Below are positions 60,798 through 64,000 of a DNA stretch of 64,000 nt, piece after piece. The position numbers were made by a program, and so were the translations under genes. Position 1 is the first letter of the stretch. Each line of letters starts with the position of its first letter. Below the pieces are notes generated by a model. That model saw nothing but the letters and a program-made list of their open reading frames with translations, ran no database searches and was not told the DNA's origin. The DNA is from Hyphomicrobiales bacterium (GTDB taxonomy: Bacteria > Pseudomonadota > Alphaproteobacteria > Rhizobiales > Beijerinckiaceae): the NCBI GenBank assembly GCA_900470775.1, contig UCBZ01000040.1:62295-126294 (forward strand), in the 5' to 3' direction.

Positions 60798-63184
60798 CAG
60801 CGCCTCTTGCCCGTCTTCGGTTTGCCGGATTTGCCGCGTCCCGGCTTGCCGGCGCCGGGCCGGCCGGGTCCGCTTTTCCCCGCACCACTTTTCCCTGCGC
60901 CAGTCCTGCCCGGCCCGAAGGGCGAGGCCGGCCGGCCTGCTCCCGAGAAGGCACCGCGGCTGGCCCGGACAGCGGAGCGCACAGCGCCCTGGCGCCCCTC
61001 CGAGAGCAGCTCGAAGCGCAGCGCTCCCGCGACCGGTGCTGCCTCGACCAGCTTGACATGGACCCGGTCGCCGAGCCGGAAGCTCTCGCCGGTGCGCTCG
61101 CCGATCAGGGCATGCACGGCTTCGTCATAGCGGTAATAATCGGCGCCCAGCGTCGAGGCCGGAATGAAGCCGTCTGCGCCGGTGCCGTCGAGCTTGATGA
61201 AGAGGCCGGCGCGGTGGACCCCCCCGATGCGCCCGTCGAAGGAGGAACCGATCTGGTCGGCGAGGAAATGCGCGATCAGCCGGTCGGTGGTCTCGCGCTC
61301 GGCCGCCATGGCGCGGCGCTCGGCCGCCGAGATCCGGGTCGAGACCTCGCGAAGCGCCTCGAGCGTCGTGCCTTTGGGCAGTCCGTCATCGCCGAATTTC
61401 TGGGACGAGATCAGGGCGCGATGGACGATGAGGTCGGCATAGCGCCGGATCGGCGAGGTGAAATGGGCGTAGCGGCGCAGGTTCAGGCCGAAATGGCCGT
61501 AATTTTCGGCGACATATTCGGCCTGGGCCTGAGTTCGCAGCACGACCTCATTGATGAAGGTCTCGTTCTCCGAGCCCTTGATCATCCCCAGGATGCGGTT
61601 GAACAGCACCGGCCGCAGCGCGCCATCCTTCGGCAGCTTGATGCCGATCGAGGCCAGCACCTCGCCGAGCGCCCGCATCTTCTCGACCGAGGGCTCGTCA
61701 TGGCAGCGGTAGATCAGCTGGCTGCCGGCTTTCTCCAGCGTCTCGGCAGCGGCGACGTTGGCGAGGATCATGAACTCCTCGATCAGCTTGTGGGCTGCCA
61801 GCCGCTCGGGAACGATGACGCGATCGACCGAACCGTCGGCTTTGAGGATCAGCTTGCGCTCCGGCAGGTCGAGATCAAGCGGCTGGCGCGCATCGCGGGC
61901 CCGCGACGCGACGCCATAGGCCGCCCAGAGTGGCATCAGGATGGTCTCGCGAACCGCCATCGCCTTCTCGTCGCCCTGGCCATCGATCGCGGCCTGCGCC
62001 TGCTGGTAGGACAACTTCGCGGCCGAGCGCATCAGGATGCGGTGGAAAGAGTGGCTCTTCTTCGAGCCGTCCGCCTTGAGCACGAGCCTGACCGCCAGTG
62101 CCGGCCGGTCTTCGCCCTCGCGCAGCGAGCATAGATCGTTGGAGATGCGCTCGGGCAGCATCGGCACGACGCGATCGGGAAAGTAGACCGAGTTGCCGCG
62201 CTCGAGCGCCTCCCTGTCCAGCGATGACCCCGGCAGGACATAGGCTGCGACATCGGCGATCGCGACCGTGACGACATGGCCGCCGGGATTGTCGGGATCG
62301 TCGTCGGGCGCGGCATGGACCGCGTCGTCATGATCCTTGGCGTCGGCCGGGTCGATCGTGATCAGGGCTAAGTCGCGCCAGTCCTCGCGTCCCGCCGTGC
62401 CGGCCGGCTTGACGGCATCCGCCTCGGCGATCGTCGCCGGCTGGAAGACGTTCGGGATGCCATGAGCATGGATCGCGATCAGGCTGACGGCGCGCTCCGA
62501 TTTCAGCGAGCCCAGCCGCTCGCGCACCTGCGCCTCAGGTGGGCCAAAGCGGCTCTCGCTGCGCAGTGCGACAGAGACGAGATCGCCATCCTCGGCACCG
62601 CCGGTCTGGCCCTTGGGGATCAGCGCTTCGCGCCCTTGCGCTTTCTTGTCGATCGGGATCAGCCGGCCCGAGCCGTCGGGGAGGGCGCGGAAGATGCCGA
62701 GCACCTGGGCCTTGCCCTTGCCCATCACCTTCAGCACGCGGCCGGAATAGGAATAGCCGTCGACGCCTTTGAGGCGTGTCAGCTTGAGCAGGACCTGGTC
62801 GCCGATACCCGGCGCCGGGGCGGCATGGCGCTTGGCCCGGAATTCGCGCTGGCGCTCGATCAGGATCTTCGGCGGCGTGCCCTGATCGGCCTCGTTCCAC
62901 TCCAGCGGCGCGGCGTAAGGGTCGCCGTCGCGGTCCTTGCCCTTGATCTCGCAGAGCAGCACCGGCGGCAGCACGCCGCGCGGATGCACCGGCCGCTCGA
63001 CGCCGTCGCCGCCGGTCTCGCCCTCTTCCTCGAGGTCCTTGAGGAGGCGCTTCAGCCAGATCTTGCCGCCGCCCGACAGACCGAAAGCCTTGGCGATCTC
63101 GCGGCGGCCGACCTCGCGCCCGGCCTGCCGCTCGGATTCGATGAAGTCGAGGATCGCCTCGCGGCTTGGTTCAGGCGCGGACAA
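60797..63184 (-). CDS. rnr: Ribonuclease R
   Basis: A 795-residue 3'-5' exoribonuclease. Domain order is an N-terminal winged helix (GRREIAKAFGLSGGGKIWLKRLL), cold-shock-like domains, the RNB catalytic domain (metal ligands in TIDPADAKDHDDAVHA, later RYAHFTSPIRRYADLIVHR), an S1 domain (GSSFDGRIGGVHRAGLFIKLDGTGADGFIP) and a long Lys/Gly/Pro-rich tail. It degrades structured RNA and takes part in rRNA quality control and 16S 3'-end maturation in other bacteria. The start is TTG at 63184; an ATG slightly upstream is out of frame and starts a short overlapping frame. A peculiar leader lies further upstream. Confidence 0.96.
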   Translation of the reverse strand: MSAPEPSREAILDFIESERQAGREVGRREIAKAFGLSGGGKIWLKRLLKDLEEEGETGGDGVERPVHPRGVLPPVLLCEIKGKDRDGDPYAAPLEWNEADQGTPPKILIERQREFRAKRHAAPAPGIGDQVLLKLTRLKGVDGYSYSGRVLKVMGKGKAQVLGIFRALPDGSGRLIPIDKKAQGREALIPKGQTGGAEDGDLVSVALRSESRFGPPEAQVRERLGSLKSERAVSLIAIHAHGIPNVFQPATIAEADAVKPAGTAGREDWRDLALITIDPADAKDHDDAVHAAPDDDPDNPGGHVVTVAIADVAAYVLPGSSLDREALERGNSVYFPDRVVPMLPERISNDLCSLREGEDRPALAVRLVLKADGSKKSHSFHRILMRSAAKLSYQQAQAAIDGQGDEKAMAVRETILMPLWAAYGVASRARDARQPLDLDLPERKLILKADGSVDRVIVPERLAAHKLIEEFMILANVAAAETLEKAGSQLIYRCHDEPSVEKMRALGEVLASIGIKLPKDGALRPVLFNRILGMIKGSENETFINEVVLRTQAQAEYVAENYGHFGLNLRRYAHFTSPIRRYADLIVHRALISSQKFGDDGLPKGTTLEALREVSTRISAAERRAMAAERETTDRLIAHFLADQIGSSFDGRIGGVHRAGLFIKLDGTGADGFIPASTLGADYYRYDEAVHALIGERTGESFRLGDRVHVKLVEAAPVAGALRFELLSEGRQGAVRSAVRASRGAFSGAGRPASPFGPGRTGAGKSGAGKSGPGRPGAGKPGRGKSGKPKTGKRR

Positions 63185-63215
63185 CGCTGCGGCTCTCGAT
63201 AATGCTTGGAGTCAT
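63171..63215 (-). CDS. Short upstream frame overlapping the rnr start
   Basis: A 14-codon frame, MTPSIIESRSVVRA, starting at ATG 63215 with AGGAG eight bases upstream. It ends at a TGA inside rnr, in a different frame, after passing over the TTG start of rnr at 63184. Its ribosome-binding site looks better than that of rnr itself, so rnr translation may depend on re-initiation or coupling. Confidence 0.45.
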   Translation of the reverse strand: MTPSIIESRSVVRA

Positions 63216-63290
63216 GATCATGCTCCTGATGTGGCATGCGCATCGCCGCGATACCAGAAGCTGCGTCGAATGGCTCCCCTGCAGCGTCGG

Positions 63291-63326
63291 AAAAGAAAGA
63301 AGGGCCGCCCTTTCGGACAGCCCTTC
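63291..63326 (-). terminator. Rho-independent terminator or attenuator upstream of rnr
   Basis: On the minus strand, GAAGGGC and GCCCTTC pair around a 14-base loop and are followed by TTTCTTTT. It lies 48 bases beyond the short Trp-containing frame and about 107 bases before the rnr start, so it either ends a separate small RNA or attenuates rnr. Confidence 0.7.
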
Positions 63327-63373
63327 CATTGTCGAACCGCAGCCCCGGTAACCGGGCCTGAAGATTCAAAAGC

Positions 63374-63451
63374 TCACGCGGAACAAGACCCCCACTTGGA
63401 AAGAGTCCAGGTCCACCCGCTTTGAACCAGCGGCTGATGACAATGAGACAC
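63374..63451 (-). CDS. 25-codon leader frame upstream of rnr
   Basis: A GTG-started frame of 25 codons with a remarkably strong ribosome-binding site seven bases upstream. The peptide starts MSHCHQPLVQSGWTW and has three Trp and two Cys. It is followed by a small hairpin (GGCCCGG-TTA-CCGGGGC-like, 63343-63358) and then the terminator at 63291-63326, the layout of an attenuator or of a peptide-coding small RNA. No family is recognised. It could also be a non-translated RNA whose leader merely resembles a frame. Confidence 0.5.
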   Translation of the reverse strand: MSHCHQPLVQSGWTWTLSKWGSCSA

Positions 63452-63467
63452 TGGATCACCTCCTTTC
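63452..63467 (-). promoter_or_regulatory. Extended Shine-Dalgarno element complementary to the 16S rRNA tail
   Basis: The minus strand reads GAAAGGAGGTGATCCAG across 63451-63467, complementary without a mismatch to the last 17 bases of bacterial 16S rRNA (CTGGATCACCTCCTTTC). Ordinary sites pair over only 4-7 bases. A perfect -35 box TTGACA lies upstream at 63517-63522 on the same strand, though the matching -10 is unclear. Confidence 0.65.
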
Positions 63468-63742
63468 AGTTGTTACCGACAAGATCAGGCTAGGGCGATT
63501 CTCGGCCCCGCGTAAATGTCAAAAAACGCGCTGCCGGCTAGGCTGCAACAGGCGGCGGGAACGCCGGAAACGGTACATTGCGCGGCACTGCTCATTTTAA
63601 CGCCGGTATGACTGCCTATAATTTCATCAAATCTCGGTGCGTCGCATGATTTTTGCGTGTCCCCGGTCTCTCGCCGCAGGAAATGCCGTTAGAATGCGTC
63701 ATCCGGCAGAGACTTGTCGTTCCGTAACGTCTGGTTGTGCCG

Positions 63743-63758
63743 TTGGCACGTCGCTTGC
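63743..63758 (+). promoter_or_regulatory. Sigma-54 (RpoN) -24/-12 promoter of urtA
   Basis: TTGGCACGTCGCTTGC matches YTGGCACG-N4-TTGC, with GG at 63745-63746 and GC at 63757-63758. The expected transcript start is near 63770, about 66 bases before the urtA ATG. This predicts induction under nitrogen limitation. Confidence 0.85.
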
Positions 63759-63835
63759 GAGCCGCCTGCCTCGGGCCGGGGAGGCCCGCCGCCGCCCACT
63801 CAAGGGCGCGGCAAACCAGGGATGGTTCGGGGGAT

Positions 63836-64000
63836 ATGTCCGTGAACACCACACGTCGCGTTATTTTGGGCGCCGCTCTCGCGGGCGCCACTGTTCTGGG
63901 CTCCTACCTGCCGGCAGCGGCGCAGGAGACCATCAAGGTCGGCATCCTCCACTCGCTCTCGGGCACGATGGCGATTTCCGAGACGACGTTGAAGGACGTC
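63836..64000 (+). CDS. urtA: Urea-type ABC transporter substrate-binding protein UrtA (3' end outside window)
   Basis: The first 55 codons of a periplasmic binding protein. The N-terminus [20 protein letters not shown] is a twin-arginine-type signal, ending near PAAAQ. The mature start [20 protein letters not shown] is the hallmark of UrtA, which binds urea for the UrtBCDE importer. GGGGG precedes the ATG at 63836. The sigma-54 promoter upstream fits nitrogen control of urea uptake. The gene runs off the window, so the rest of the operon is not visible. Confidence 0.88.
   Translation, partial: MSVNTTRRVILGAALAGATVLGSYLPAAAQETIKVGILHSLSGTMAISETTLKDV

Noticed and set aside
63451-63467. A piece of 16S rRNA gene on the plus strand (CTGGATCACCTCCTTTC)
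   Set aside because: Only these 17 bases match; the sequence before them is unlike 16S helix 45. The minus-strand reading as an extended ribosome-binding site before a frame explains it better.
63616-63891. Minus-strand frame opposite the urtA promoter
   Set aside because: It covers the sigma-54 site and the urtA signal peptide on the other strand and has no recognisable domain.

Overview
The window is GC-rich, densely packed DNA from the chromosome of an alphaproteobacterium in the Hyphomicrobiales. The cell-cycle pair divK-pleD, an EipB-family (DUF1849) envelope protein, the rnr-DUF983-NUDIX-rpmG block, the clpS-clpA pair and the eno/kdsA neighbourhood all fit that order. The style of the genes and the interspersed palindromes resembles Bosea and its relatives, but that genus guess is inference.

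Positions 1-28.7 kb are accessory and devoted to uptake and breakdown of small nitrogen compounds, probably ureides, hydantoins or other cyclic amides. A leftward block carries an IclR regulator, hydantoinase/oxoprolinase subunits (hyuA, hyuB) and a five-gene Liv-type ABC transporter. It is flanked by an amidohydrolase cut by the window edge, a NodB-fold deacetylase, an alpha/beta hydrolase with a divergent GlxA-type regulator, and a cupin. A luciferase-like flavin monooxygenase follows.

Two convergent operons then face each other and meet at about 22.36 kb. The rightward one (14.87-22.36 kb) encodes a complete polyamine/opine-type ABC transporter, a PuuE-like allantoinase, an NHL-repeat protein and an amidohydrolase. 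The leftward one (28.64-22.37 kb) encodes a second transporter of that type, two more PuuE-like proteins and a hydantoin/Asp-Glu racemase. Each is preceded by a textbook sigma-54 (RpoN) -24/-12 promoter, and the two promoters differ at one base in 17. A third sigma-54 promoter precedes urtA (urea-type ABC transporter) at the right edge. This points to nitrogen-limitation control.

Positions 28.9-41 kb hold a GntR regulator with a candidate tandem operator, a GST, an ArsC-like protein, PstS, two DMT exporters, a LysR regulator, and queuosine genes (tgt with a degraded zinc site, and queF). Enolase, small membrane proteins and two copies of a second repeat family are also here.

Positions 41-63.2 kb are mostly core genes: an MFS transporter, kdsA, clpS-clpA, azlCD, a HIT protein, a tightly overlapping RidA-GDPD-acetyltransferase operon, eipB, a dinB with an added zinc ribbon, divK-pleD, an orphan BrnA-like protein, rpmG, a NUDIX hydrolase, DUF983 and rnr.

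Upstream of rnr is an unusual leader. It has a 25-codon reading frame whose ribosome-binding site is complementary to the last 17 bases of 16S rRNA, then a rho-independent terminator, then a second short frame that overlaps the TTG start of rnr. This is the best candidate here for an undescribed regulatory element. No rRNA or tRNA genes, CRISPR arrays, transposases or phage genes were seen.
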